A stretch of 64,000 bases of DNA from Theobroma cacao. Lineage: Eukaryota > Streptophyta > Magnoliopsida > Malvales > Malvaceae. How positions within the stretch are numbered: the stretch's first letter is position 1; every line of letters starts with the position of its first letter. The notes beneath the pieces are model-generated. The model saw only the letters and a list, made by a program, of their open reading frames with translations. It had not been told where the DNA came from and made no database searches. Positions 46,630-58,893 of this stretch are shown here, in pieces. The stretch covers positions 36,002,803 through 36,066,802 of the forward strand of contig NC_030850.1 of the NCBI RefSeq assembly GCF_000208745.1, read 5' to 3'. Both the position numbers and the translations under genes were made by a program.

Positions 46630-47960
46630 TTACTCTGATGGGCTTGGAAGAGGCTCCATATGATCAAACATGTCAGCAGGGAAGTCATCAAAGAAGGTAT
46701 CTGGAGTGACGGGGTTGTCAGTTTCTTCCCTTGCACCAAATCCGCTACATCTCACTGGTTCAAGAAATGGCTGCCCAACATGTCCACTCCCTAGTTCAGG
46801 AACATCCATCGGTGCAAACACTTGTGAAAAGTAAGGGTCCTCAAATTTAGCCAAAAGGTCTTGGCTTTCCAGAGATAATGTGAGGTATGGTTGGGGCTGT
46901 GGGATCTGAGGGAAGAAAAATTGTGGTTGGGCCTCAGCATATGGGTTCTGCCCTCTCGACATAAGCTCAAGCTGCGCACCGTTTGCATCAATATTATACA
47001 ACTTAGGATTCACAAGATCTGGAAGTTGCTCCAGTTTGGTTGTCTCCGAGTTGTCAATGTAGGATGATGAGCAAGATTGACCCTTGGAGTATGATGCTTC
47101 CTCCATTGACGAGCTGAACTTTGGAGCCTAAAAATTGACAAAAAGATAATACTAAAGCTAACACTTTACTCTTCTCAACTGCAGATTCATTAAAGTGTTA
47201 ATCATCTAAACTACTCAATTTAGAGACAGCACTCTCTGATGTAATTGCAAGTAGTGAGCAATACTGTTTAAGCCCTTCAAATAAACAGAACAGTAATATG
47301 CAAGTCTCTGAAGGTATTCGACACTTTTCTTTAAGTCAATTGATCAAATGGAATTACAACATCCATATTTTTGCAGAACTGGAAATTTGAAAACAACCAT
47401 GAAATGTAGCGATGGGATATGTTTACCTCCAAAGCAGGAACATTATGAAAGACAGGAACTTCCTTTTTGATTTTGGGTGATTTGGAGTAGGAGGAGGGTG
47501 TTCCTGAATTCTGCAAAATCCTAGCCAGTCTCTTCTGCCTGCTGCTCCAAAAATTCTTCACGTCATTGTCAGTCCTTCCAGGCAAATACGTAGCAATTTT
47601 TGCCCATTTGTTCCCAAACTGTGACTGCAACTCTATCACCACCCTCTCTTCCTCTGCCGTAAACTTGCACCCACTACGAAGATTCAGAAGAAGAAAGAAA
47701 ATGAAAATGAATTACTCGTGGAAGTACGAGCAAGTAGATGAAAGAAACAGAGACTAATCTTACTTCTTCAAATTGGGTCTAAGTTTGTTGACCCAACGGA
47801 GACGGCACGACTTGCCAGTTCTTTGCAAAAGACCTTTGGATCGAATGGAGCTCCAGTCTCGAGGGCCATATTTCTTGACATGGCTGATCAGCACTTCATC
47901 TTCCTCTGCCTTCCATGGCCCTTTCCTTATCTGACTCATCTCTACTCGCTTTCCTTCCAT
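46630..47960 (-). CDS. DUO1: R2R3-MYB transcription factor, DUO1-like
   Basis: Exons 47960-47764, 47673-47427 and 47127-46630 give 313 residues with matching phases and GT-AG introns. R2 spans about 12-63 (KGPWKAEEDEVL ... GKSCRLRWVNKL) and R3 about 67-115 (GNKWAKIATYLPGRTDNDVKN). The repeats carry the marks of the DUO1 group (MYB125 in Arabidopsis): WSSIRSKGLLQRTGKSC and, across the first intron, NLKNGCKF, with ELQSQFGNKW and FWSSRQKRLARIL. The acidic C-terminus ends MFDHMEPLPSPSE. DUO1 drives division and differentiation of the male germ cell in pollen, so a sperm-lineage regulator is the expected role; that is inferred from the family. The ATG at 47960 is the first in the frame. Confidence 0.82.
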
Positions 47961-48698
47961 TTTCCCCAATTTGCGCTCTCTGAAAACCCAGACGCATTCC
48001 CTTTTTGTCTCTTGGAGGACTCGCTATTCACTTTGGTCTAAATATTCTATCTGAAAACTTTCTTATTGATTCTGTACTCTTGTTATCTTCGTTTTATGTT
48101 TCTCTGTGTCGGTAATGACGGTTAAGGCGGTTACTGCCACTATCCTCAGCCAATAGCCCCACGTTCCCATTTTTTTCTCTCATTCAAAAATGGTATTGAA
48201 GTTACATACATGCCCCTTAACCCTTTCTTCCTTTCTCAGCGCAGAAACAGGGATGAAAACCTGTCAGGATGTAACTTTCCAGAAAACTTGGGCCTGAAGT
48301 TTCACAGGCTAATGAATCAGGGTTATACTATCTAGGGGATTCACAAATTATTACCAACAAGTTCCTGCATTCATGAGGGAAATTAACATTATAATTATAA
48401 AGACCAATAATTTAAGGTTTTGATGCGAGATTTCTGCTGGGAATTAATAGGACAGAAACCATGTATTACAACATGTGGATTGTGGAGTATAAGATTTTAA
48501 ACATTTCTCATCAATAGCTTCTCAACAGTTACCACAGATGATCCACTTTTGGCAGCAATGTGGAAATCTATATGGGCAATGCTAGATAATTTTTTGTTGG
48601 CTGGTTATGCTATTAATTTCAAGAGCAACTGGCTGAATCCCAAAATTACAATTAAATTCATTGTGTATGTACACAAAGAAATAAGGAATTGCATCTGT
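47961..48698. other. Upstream of the MYB gene; 3' side of the SWIM gene
   Basis: No gene. If the DUO1 assignment is right, its germ-line promoter should lie within the first few hundred bases after 47960. No pollen-type element was assigned with confidence. Confidence 0.45.
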
Positions 48699-51600
48699 CT
48701 ATTGTTTGTCAGAGCCAGCACTGATTGCAGAGTCATTAGCAGCCTCTTCTGAAACAATTCCCACAGCAACAGCACCATTCTGATGATTAGTCACCTGTTC
48801 GCAAATCTCCTTATTACCACATCTTCCATCTTCAACGCTCTTTTGAGGTTCAGATTCAGTTGTTGAAGTTATGTCACCAAGAAATTTCTTCTCACCAGAA
48901 TCATCAGTTTCTTGAGCTGCAACTTCAGAAGCTGGTTCACTGTCACCATAATTCATCATTTTTGAATGATTTGTCAAAGTTTCTGGGTGTTCAGCCATAC
49001 AGCTGTCTAGTGCCTTTGCTTCATCACCAAGATCACCAACAATTCCCAAATTACCATGATCTCCATCTGACAGGAGAGCAGTATCAGTGGAATGATTCTT
49101 ATCTGTGATCTCATTCTCACTTTCTGATGCCATTGAGATATCCAGATTGAGAGCTCCTGAAGCTTCAGCCATATCAAGCACTTGTGGCTCAACAGTAACA
49201 GACATGGATGGGGTGCCTTTCTCAGGAGTGGACTTGGATGCCACTGAAGGTTCACTACTCTTGCTACCGAAACCATCCTGATGAGTTGCTGTGCATGGCT
49301 TCAAAAGCTGTCTTGTTTGAGGTATCTCATCTGGTTGTAGCTCTGCAGCCATCACACTTTCATGGCAATTTTTGTTAAAGATATCTTCTTCGCATCCACT
49401 TTCATCTCTTAAAGCATTATCTTTTGGAGGTACTTTGCTTTTCATATTAGGGACATTGTTAATTAAATCACTATCTCCATGCTCTGAAAAGACATTACCA
49501 GCTACAACCTCATTAAGAGATGGTAATTCAGGTGGAGAAATACAGGAGGGTGGGTCAACATCCATCTCAGAACCAGATATTCCTTCTCCAGCAGCCTTAC
49601 CACAAATGCCATTTATACCAACTAACCCATCAACTGATTCACTACCCAAATCACTTGCAATACTAACAGGAGCCTCAGAGCAATCTGCATAACCATTTTC
49701 ATGATTAGATGATATGATCCCATTTACACAAGGACCCTCGTCAACTAATCCTCTATTTTGTTTTGCAGAAACCACCGTTGCACTTGCATCCTGACTAGAA
49801 TCCTTGGCTTGTTTCTGAATAGGATCAACTAGTGAATTTAACTGTTTCTGTACATAGATTGCTAAAGAAACAGCATGATCACGGATCAAGGAATCATGGG
49901 GCGGGCAATGTAGCATGTCAATCAAAGCCTTGTTGTACTGAAATAGGCTGACAGATGGCAAAATAGACCCTTTCTCATGAAAGACCTTTATTACCTTGAA
50001 CACATGCTCACACAGATAGCCCATTTCTGCCCAAGTACAATCACAAATACCATACTGTGAGCCAGGGTTCCAAACGACATAAACTCTATCTCGATCAAGC
50101 TGGTCAGTCACTTTTGCACATTGCCCTTCAATGGCAACATCAGAATCTGGAATCTTCAATGCCTTACGCCAAGACGTTAAACCACTCATCCACTCATCCT
50201 TCCAGTATCGTGCAAAATCATCTTTCCCCGAGTATTCATCCAGCCAAAAGTACGAATGCACTTTTGTACCCAACTTATTAACCAGCCAATCAGTGCGTTG
50301 GTAGACAGAAGGATCCTTCTCATTTAACAGCCGGAGCTTCAGTTGATTGTGGTAAAATTCCATCGCTGCACAAGTCTCCAAGCTAGCAAGTGGAAGAGTT
50401 CCAAGTGCAGAGATCCAAGCCCCTGAAACAAGAGAAGGTTATAATTTTCTTGTTCTACAAGTTAAAAGTCCTTTACAAATAGGAAAAAACTGCCTTAAGC
50501 TATTAGCAAAATAAAATTTTCACTCATTTAATACAATCAAGTCTGTCTGACATCTGCTTCTAATTACAATTATCTATATTATGCATCTGTGTTTTATGGA
50601 TACTAAAATATAGAGAAATAAAATAGACAGTCAAAATGGTAGCAAATTTGAACATTATACTTGGGAGAGATAGTTCTACCTAAAAGTGGCTCCCCACTGA
50701 TAATTTAAATAAAGAATTCAGGAACAGGTGCAAACCAGATGGGAAAGACAGCATGAAAAGGTAGAAGTAGCAACCAACCTATTCTAGGGTACCAGATTGC
50801 TTTGAAATAATCCATAAAATCCAAGCAATCAACAAAATCTTCCATGAATTTCTCAAACAAATCAACATTTCCACATCTTCTGGAAATGTCATCAAATGCC
50901 ATTCCAAGTCGTCTTGATATCTCAACACGCATCTCTGTCTCTGAACATCTCTTCAATAAGTTTTTATGCCATGCATGGCGGACCCGCCAAAAGGATATCA
51001 ATACAGAACACTCAAAAACATCCCTGAATACAATGCAAACAAAGAAAATATAAGAGTGCAAATGTTATAACCCTTCATCATGTTGACATGACATAACCAT
51101 TTCAATATGCCACTTAAGGAGCTCACTAAATCAAGCCGAACTAGGTTACTCCAAGTTTAAATCAAAAAGATAAAAAAGAAAAACGAGCTATGCCTCAATT
51201 TGCTTCACATTTATTATAATCATATCAGCAGAGAAACCTCGAGGTTAGAAAACACACAAGAGACAACGCCAAGCAAGGAGCTGGTACACAAAATAACCAA
51301 TCTCGAACTAAAAGGCATGTGATCAGATAGCAGGCAAGGGGTTAACATGCTAGTTCTACAAACCAGTGCTTCCGAACTCTAATAACTATAGAAGGACTAT
51401 TGAAGAAATCATATAAACTCATGCTCCTCAACAAACATAATAGACAATGGAACAATCTTCTTCCACGACATATTAAAAGCATATAGTCATGTAAAGTCAG
51501 CTTAGACGAAGGACTTAATAGCCCACCTGATTGTAAGGACATCAACTGAAGGATCATCCACAATAAACCCAGCCAACTTCCAAGTAGGATCTTTTGTGCG

Positions 51601-52909
51601 AACTCTATTGTATAGAGCCCTCATCCATCTATGGGCATCCACACTAGCAAATCTTGGTGTTATAATCCAAGCTACTGGGATAGCTTTCTTGTCTGAATTG
51701 AAGACAATGAGACTGTGAACAGGATACTGAAAATAATTTTAAAAGGAGAAAGTTAATTTCAAAGATATTAGTAGTCCTCATGGACAGACAATGACAGTTA
51801 TCAGAGTGAGTCACATAACTTAGAGGTGTGGGTGGGGGAAGGCAAAGAAAGGAGGAAGAGACAAACCTTCAGTTTATTTGTTCCAAACCTTGAGTCAGAG
51901 GCAATGAGGCTGCAATTTCCAAATCGAATCATTTGTTGCAACTGCCACTCTGTTTGAATGCCCAAGGTAAAAGGGTCTGAATCAGTGAAATCTTCATAAA
52001 AAAATACATGATTCTGGTGGCTTTCAACCCACATGTTTACACTGACTGCATCATCTGCATCCAACTCATATGTAGAACGTCTAATGCTCCTCTCCTGTCT
52101 TCGAACATACCTGTGGGTTAAAAGGTCATCACGGTTGTATGGACCACCCTGTTTCTCTACAGACTCATTGTGCCGCTGCATTATGGTTTCCACAGAGACA
52201 CCCACATACAGTAAAGAGAGCACGCGGAGGCGGAGATCCTCTGAGATGTACGGTGCAAACATAGCACGTGTTCCAGCAGCCTTTTTGTCCTGCGGCCCAT
52301 GGCATGGCAACCCTTTCTTATCTACATGCTTTTCTTGGTTATATATTATGAGAGCTACTGTCGGCTCAGCAATTAAGCGTTTCACAATAAAGTGACAGGT
52401 GCATCCTCTTTTTGTGTTAGGTCGACCAGCATTTGTCTTCTTAGGGATATATGTATTCCTGCTGGGTCGTACAATGCCCCCTTTCCTATGGTCATCAGGA
52501 CCAAATGAACACCAATACCTACAAATTCAACAGGATAAATTTAAAATTAAACAAGTCGTAGTGCAAGACCATTGAGCACAAGCTATCAAAAGATTTACAA
52601 ATTGAAAAAAAAAATAAAGAAAAGAGGCTGAACCTACAGAATATATTCAAGAATACCGTCAACCTTTGGCTTGTAAGGTGCCTTTGGAGGCCTCCGCCTT
52701 CTTGCTTCAACATGAAATCTTGTTGGACAGTCTTTGTTTGCGGATTCACCTCTAACAAAGTCATCTACTCTAGCAAAGGGGATTAGAGCAACTCTATCTA
52801 TATTGTCACGCCAACCTTCCACCTTTGACCATACAAGATCAGCAGCAGAGAACTCCAAGGTCGGTGGATTTTGTACGGGAAGGGACAGAATCTGATCCCA
52901 TCTAGCCAT
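48699..52909 (-). CDS. MULE-transposase-derived SWIM zinc-finger protein
   Basis: Exons 52909-52638, 52518-51867, 51726-51527, 51023-50779 and 50422-48699 give 1030 residues; all introns are GT-AG and phases close. Order: an N-terminal region with a cysteine-rich patch (YWCSFGPDDH, GCTCHFIVKR), a transposase-like central part (SDSRFGTNKL, then IVDDPSVDVLTIRDVFECSVLISFWRVRH) around 295-400, a SWIM zinc finger with C583, C585, C594 and H596 (CDCTWAEMGYLCEH), and an acidic, low-complexity tail of about 400 residues. It matches the plant SWIM zinc-finger family related to FAR1/FHY3 and MULE transposases. Length, five ordinary exons and absence of terminal repeats point to a domesticated gene, not an element. 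DNA binding or transcriptional control is inferred. Confidence 0.85.
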
Positions 52910-54035
52910 CTACACCAAACAAAACAGTGATTACACTATTTATAAGCAAAATTATTGCAAAATGTCAAAATGGCAAACCCCACTTATCAATCATAAAACC
53001 AAGTTACCACAAAACCCATTCTTCATATTTCCACTATAAAATCATTCAAATGAACATAAAATTCATCAGCAAAACCACAACTCATCGAAATAGGTTGTGT
53101 CATATTCATGGCTTAAATGCAAACATAAAACAGAAACCTCACTGCAACAGCAATACTTAACTCAAGAGGATTCGACCAAATTTAACTTAACTTGAAGAAA
53201 AATTGCACATAAACAGATAGCAATTAGTATCCTAGCATGTTCTCTATCAAAAAAGCAGAAGTCATTCAATTAGCCTCATTTAAAGCAAAGGTTTTAAGTT
53301 TTTCATGCCCCAAGGCTCAAAAACTTTCCATTTTTCATTCCACTTCTATCATTATTTTGGGAACCCGAAGAAACCTTAAAAGCTTCAGCGTTTGCAGGTC
53401 AGTTAGCTCAACTGACAGTACTATTACATGATTCACCATATCTTTACACAAAAAATAATCTTACATATGTCTATGCGTAGGTATATAAATGCGTATGTAT
53501 AAGTTAGGATTAGGGGTTACCTGGTAAAGGGCAGCTAAAGAAAGCTCCTTCTTTTCTCCTCTGTTCTTCTCTGTTGATCAGACAAATAAACGGAGGGAGA
53601 GGGAGCAAAGGAAATACCTATTGTGCGCCGTGATATTTCATATTTTACAAAAGAAAAAACCCTTTTTTTTATCTCATAATTATTGTTTGACCCCTCCATG
53701 TTGGAAGTGTTTGATATTATATCCTTCTACGTTTTGGGCCTTGAATGAGGCTCTATTTGTTGCAACTATGGGACTCAGGTTAGACCCGAGCACAGTCTCG
53801 TAACAGACACGTGCGGCTTTGGGTGTCACGTGTCTAGAATAAAACCTCAGCCGCTGGGGTTTCTCGTTTCCCCAATGCCATCTCTCTGTCTGTGATGGTA
53901 TACTTACTTCTTTTGAATTGATTCGCTTGAGGGTATTGGGGTTTTTTTTTTTGTTTTGCTTTGTTGTTCAGCAAGAAAAGAGAATTTTTTTGCATAGATT
54001 TGTAGAAGAAAAGGTCTAAGTTTGTATAGTTGAAG
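52910..54035. promoter_or_regulatory. Divergent promoter region between SWIM gene and TIM21
   Basis: Start codons of the two genes face away from each other across 1.1 kb. On the minus strand a leader exon may end at about 53520 (TTTACCAG then GTAACC) and splice to TTGGTGTAG just before the SWIM ATG, giving a 5' untranslated intron of about 0.6 kb. On the plus strand the leader of TIM21 probably begins near 53850-53950. No TATA box is convincing. Confidence 0.45.
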
Positions 54036-56930
54036 ATGCAGCAGAACGTTAGGAGGTCCGTAATATCTATTAGGAGCAGATGGGGTGGTTTATTGAGATC
54101 GATTACGGAATCTAAGCCTTGTTTGGATGGTTTTCCTTCATCTGCTAAAAGGGTACGATCGTTTGCTCCTTGCTTTGTATGTGTAGTTTTGTTTTTGGAC
54201 ATTGCTGTTCTTTTATTTGCTCTGTAGTGAGGTGTTCTTTTTGCTCGCCAACTCTTTGAGTGTGTGTGTGTGTTATTAACTGAGGGAAGTTGGCAATGGT
54301 GATTTTTTATCTGAAATATTAGGAGCCTAGCAGCATATATTTTATACTAGTTAGTTGAGCAAAAGGTCAATGTGCCAATCAATTTTATTGGAGCTTCTGC
54401 TGCCTTTATTTAGTTAAGCCTAAGCCTTGCTTTGCCCTGGTTAATATGATTGCTTTATAGGTTTTCAAATTCTGTTTATCTTTAGAGCATTTCTTAGACA
54501 TGATGAATCTGTATCAGTTGTTGATCATTTTCTGATGACATACTGCAGTTTCCAGCGGATTGTAATTCTAGTATTACAAGACAATATGTGACGCGTGCTT
54601 ATAATATGTCAAAGGTGAGGTGGTAGTTCTTATTCTATTTACATTTTTTGTCTCTACATAGCTGCAGACTAAATACTTTCTTCTTTTATTCTGCAGGGTG
54701 TACGAGCTAATGGTTAGTTATTGCTCATAGATGTTTAGCTATCAACTTTTATGATCAATTCATTTGGGTTTTGGCCAATCAGCAATCTAGATTGGTTATT
54801 GGGAGAAAATAATTTTCTCAGAAGGGTTCACATTTACTTCTTAAGTAATTATTTTTAGAAAATTTTTAGAAGGGAGCCCTCCTTTCTTTCCATTCAATTT
54901 CCATGAAGGTTATGGGGTTCTTGCATTGGTCATGTTGCCAAAGTCTAACTTTACAGTTAATATCATTGTTCCTTTCACTATAGGTTACAGAGGACTTACT
55001 TCCATGTTTGCCTAACCTGCCTTTTCATGAGTTTGTTGTGGTAGAATATTATTTCATGCATAAATGATGTACTTAGTGAAGTGCGTAAGACACTTATGTC
55101 AAGTTTGATTAGCTAAATTAATTGTTCTCTTCTTTTCTCTATTCTTTTTAATTTATATTTTGACAATAATGTTCAGCTGGAATTCCTCTTCCATTTAGAG
55201 GACAGTGTGGTAGAGATTATATAGTTAGCTGTCAGGCATCACTCCCATGCATAGAAAATTATGGATCGAAGCTCATGTCTCCTTGCCTTGCTAGATCCTT
55301 TGCATCAAGCGCATCAAAGCAATCAAAAGAAACAACTTCTGAGGTTTGGATCTTAACTCACACATTTGGCTTTACATGTTCTCAATGTTTCATCTGTATA
55401 AGCTTTACATTATTCACAAAAATACTTTTCATGTTATTAGTTGATCTATTTGCTTAGTTTGTAATTCTGATATGTCAGTAAATGTAAGTTTATCCTCTTT
55501 TATGTTGAGGCAATCACTGCCTGAAGGCTGAAAGGATGCTAAAGAGGGATTGGTCTAAAAGGATTAGGAATTTATTATCATATTTCTTTCTAAGATGATC
55601 ACGGAATGACTTACTTTATTTCATCATATTTTGGTTATGAAATAGCAATAAAGAATAAACAAAGCATAAATATTACTGAAGTTTATTTTATATTGACCAA
55701 AGTCCATCTATCATGTGGGAGTTCAAAGGTTCTCGTGTACAACCAGGGTGGGAACAGTAACTTCAGAGTTAACTAAGCTGTACTCATCAAATGCTATACT
55801 GGTTGAGTTAATATAATTGCTGCTTTTTGTTCTCTAGGCTTTATGATTACTTCAAGCTTCACATCAGTTACGCTTAGCTGTTGTCTTTATTGCTTTGGCA
55901 GACTAGGAAAGAAGTATCTACTGTTGAGGATCCCTTCGATGCTCCTACATACAATATCCCAGACAAACCTGTGACATTTACAGAGGGGGCTAGCTACAGT
56001 GTCATAATCCTTGCTGGGCTTGGAGTTGCAGCTGCTGCAGCATATGCTGTTTTCAAGGAGCTGATATTTGAACCAAAAGAGTAAGAGTCAAATGCCTAGT
56101 TGGTAATTTAGCTATTAAGTCTTCTTCCTTTGTTACTTCCACCCTGATTCAAAACCATGGTTTTATAGGTATAAGATATTCAACCATGCTCTGGAAAGAA
56201 TTCAGAAAGAAGGCCAGGTTTGTGAAAACTAGCATGTTGTTGTCTTGGATCTAACATTGTTAAATGGTGCCTTGGAATTTATCTGTATGAATCATATGTG
56301 GATCCTACTAAGAGATTACTACTCTTTTCAAGCTTCAATCACTCTCAATTTAAAGACAGCCTAGGAAGTACCTGTTAGGGTTGTGATTACATTTCTATGT
56401 TCACATTGGATTACATTTGTTTTTATCAGGTTAGGGTGAGGATCGGGCATCCTATTACAGGCTATGGTCAAGAAAGTAGAAATCGCGCTGCTCGCCAACG
56501 TATTCCAAACAGGATATATACGGATGAAAATGGTGTAGAGCATGTGGAGGTGACTCTCTAGTCTTTACAAGCATGTTGAAAAAATCTTTCATATTTGTTA
56601 GCTATTCGTCACATTGTAATTTTGTAGTGCTTTTCTGAGATAACCTCTGAACCCCCACAAAATACGAAACAAAAGAAAACAAGATTGTTGAGTCCTAGTT
56701 CTCTCATTTTGATAGGTGATTGCTTCTTAACCATTTCAAAACAGGTTAATTTCTATATTCGTGGGCCACATGGAGCCGGAAAAGTTTTTACCGAAATGTT
56801 CAAGGACAAAACAGACCACAAATGGAAGTATACCTACTTGATTGTTCAGATCACTTCACCTTCCCCAGCAGAATTGATGCTGGAGTCTTATTTGCCGGCA
56901 GCTGAGCCGAGGGCTTCGACAGCAAATTAA
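54036..56930 (+). CDS. TIM21: TIM21, subunit of the TIM23 mitochondrial import complex
   Basis: Eight exons: 54036-54152, 54549-54614, 54697-54712, 55177-55343, 55902-56080, 56169-56217, 56430-56549 and 56745-56930, giving 299 residues with phases that close. The N-terminus ([18 protein letters not shown]) is basic and arginine-rich like a mitochondrial presequence. A single membrane segment lies near 153-173 ([19 protein letters not shown]), followed by the conserved intermembrane-space domain ([19 protein letters not shown], then [12 protein letters not shown]). The family tethers TIM23 to the outer-membrane translocase; the Arabidopsis member is SD3. The third exon has only 16 nt, and its removal would break the frame. 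The N-terminal 120 residues are poorly conserved in the family, so exons 2-4 are less certain than 5-8. Confidence 0.87.
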
Positions 56931-57764
56931 GATTGGGAAAAATACTCAGCTTACTCCTGCAGAAAATTCGATTGTTCTGGAACTTGAGCTTAGTTTTCAG
57001 TGTCCCAATTTTGATCTCAGTCACCGGTTGAATTTTAGCCCGCCTCTACTAGAATGAGGGAAATGTTTGGGATTCTGTAAATTTGACTGGCAATTGTTTG
57101 TCCGTTCTCCTTTTGTCAATGGGCAATGGATTTTTTGTTTATTCATTAACTTCACCCTGTGGCACTGGTAGATGCACCAATAATACATTTTGGATTCAAA
57201 ATCTTAATTCTAACAGCATGTGCTGGACAACTCTCCTGTTAATTTGCTGCTTTTGCTTATATAAATTACAGTCAATAATATTATGACAGTTCTTTTTGCC
57301 GGTCCCGCTCCATGTTTATTATGCTTTGAATGTTAAAGTATTTGATCTATTTCTCGTACCAAACTCACAGGCTCTTAGTTTGCTGCCATGAAACAATCGA
57401 AGGGCAACAAAGACACGCTCTCCCTGGGTTTGTTTTGCTGAGAATGTTGTGAGATATATACTTTCCTTTGGTCAGGTTAAGCAGTCCCTCCGGGGAAAAA
57501 ACGACTAAACCAGCAGTTGCTACCTATGAAACAAAAACCATGGATGTTTTGAAGATCAAAAACTTTGTTCATTGCCCTAAAATTCCAGAGAGTAAATTTC
57601 ATCTTTCGTAAGAATAATGAATGACAGAGTTTTCTGTTTGATGATTATGCAGATACAGAGCTGAAACACAAATCTCATTGCATCAAGGTAATACAAGGCA
57701 CTAAAAAGGAAAGAAAAATGGAAACCCAGAAAGAAAAAATGCCCTTAAACCAAGGCCAAAAGAC
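56931..57764. other. Region between two convergent 3' ends
   Basis: No gene. Contains the 3' untranslated region of TIM21 and that of the small minus-strand gene. Confidence 0.55.
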
Positions 57765-58070
57765 TCATTCATCCCCTGCCCTTGGACGAGTTCCAAGTCC
57801 AGCTCTTATACTTGCACCCACTTCCATCAAATCTTCCACCTTGTGAATGCCGGAAGCTTTAAGGAAAGAGACGGATGCGGAGGCAGAAGCGCCAAGGAAC
57901 AAAGAAGCGACGGCAAAAGCTTTGAAGGGCATCAAACGATGATCACCCGCGTAACCTTTTCGATACGAAGATACGGCCCATCCAAATTGCGCCACGCTTG
58001 CTGTGGCCCAATACCAGTGGCTTTCGATGCGGGTCCTATCTGCATCACCACCGCTCTCCTCCACCTCCAT
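57765..58070 (-). CDS. Small two-membrane-segment protein, 101 residues
   Basis: Single-exon frame with a good ATG at 58070 and a stop at 57765. I do not recognise a named family. Residues about 20-37 (WYWATASVAQFGWAVSSY) and 49-70 (FKAFAVASLFLGASASASV) look like membrane or amphipathic helices; the ends are charged. GC content is clearly higher than in the flanking DNA, as expected of a real exon, and the plus-strand overlap frame (57843-58103) has no such pattern. Many plants have small one-exon membrane proteins of this look, possibly organellar; that is a guess. Confidence 0.65.
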   Translation of the reverse strand: MEVEESGGDADRTRIESHWYWATASVAQFGWAVSSYRKGYAGDHRLMPFKAFAVASLFLGASASASVSFLKASGIHKVEDLMEVGASIRAGLGTRPRAGDE

Positions 58071-58893
58071 GACTCGTTTCTTCCTTCTTCAGACTTTCAC
58101 TGACTTTGCAGTTTGGCCCCCTTGGCTGCTGCACTTCGCACTGCTTCCTTGATTGGGTTGGCCAGCACTTTGCGGGTTATTATTTGCAACCTTGTTTATG
58201 GGTTAACACTGATCAGCTTAAGCTCATATCATCCCTACCCAACCAGAGGAGGGCCGCTGGTAGAGCTCCATATGGACCGGGTTATCAGCCCAGGCGTGAT
58301 CTGGCTTGGGCGGGCCTGGATATAATTTTCCCGGCGCAGGTTCTACATGGCTTAACCCAAGAATACTGTTATATTAATAAATATTATATTTATTTAATTT
58401 TAATTCTAAAATATATTTTAAGGTATCAACCGGACCCAATTACCTTTAGCGATTAGTTATCTATTTTTATTCTTAGATTTTTTTTTTTAAATATAAGTTT
58501 GGAAAAACCATTTGAGATCTTGATTTTTCTTTTTGTTTATTTTAAAATTTCGTCTAAAATTTTCTTACTTTGAGCAAAAGGAAAGAGTAATTAGTAAGGA
58601 AAGACGTAGCTTTTGAATAGAAAAGGAAATAACTAAGAGAATAGATATAAAATCCTACTAATAGTTAGTAGTTAGATACAAGAAAAAATTCAATCCCATG
58701 AAAATATGACAAAATCTAATTAACATACAATTTAGAAGCAATACATGATAAGAGCAACAAAGTTCAAAACCAACTACCCTTCTACTCAAATAGCAAATAA
58801 ACTTGAAAGTGTGAAACAAACACAAATTAGTACACATGAAAAGATTGATTTTATTTTTTCATTGAATGGAAGATTACAATCAAGCAAGAGCAT
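58071..58893. other. Intergenic, no supported gene
   Basis: Upstream of the small gene the first 250 bp are comparatively GC-rich and probably hold its promoter and leader. Plus-strand frames at 58106-58456 and 58113-58325 have no domain. The rest is AT-rich and leads into the 3' side of the DUF247 gene. Confidence 0.5.

Noticed and set aside
58106..58456. Plus-strand frames upstream of the small membrane gene
   Set aside because: Composition unlike coding sequence, no domain, and they run into AT-rich DNA.
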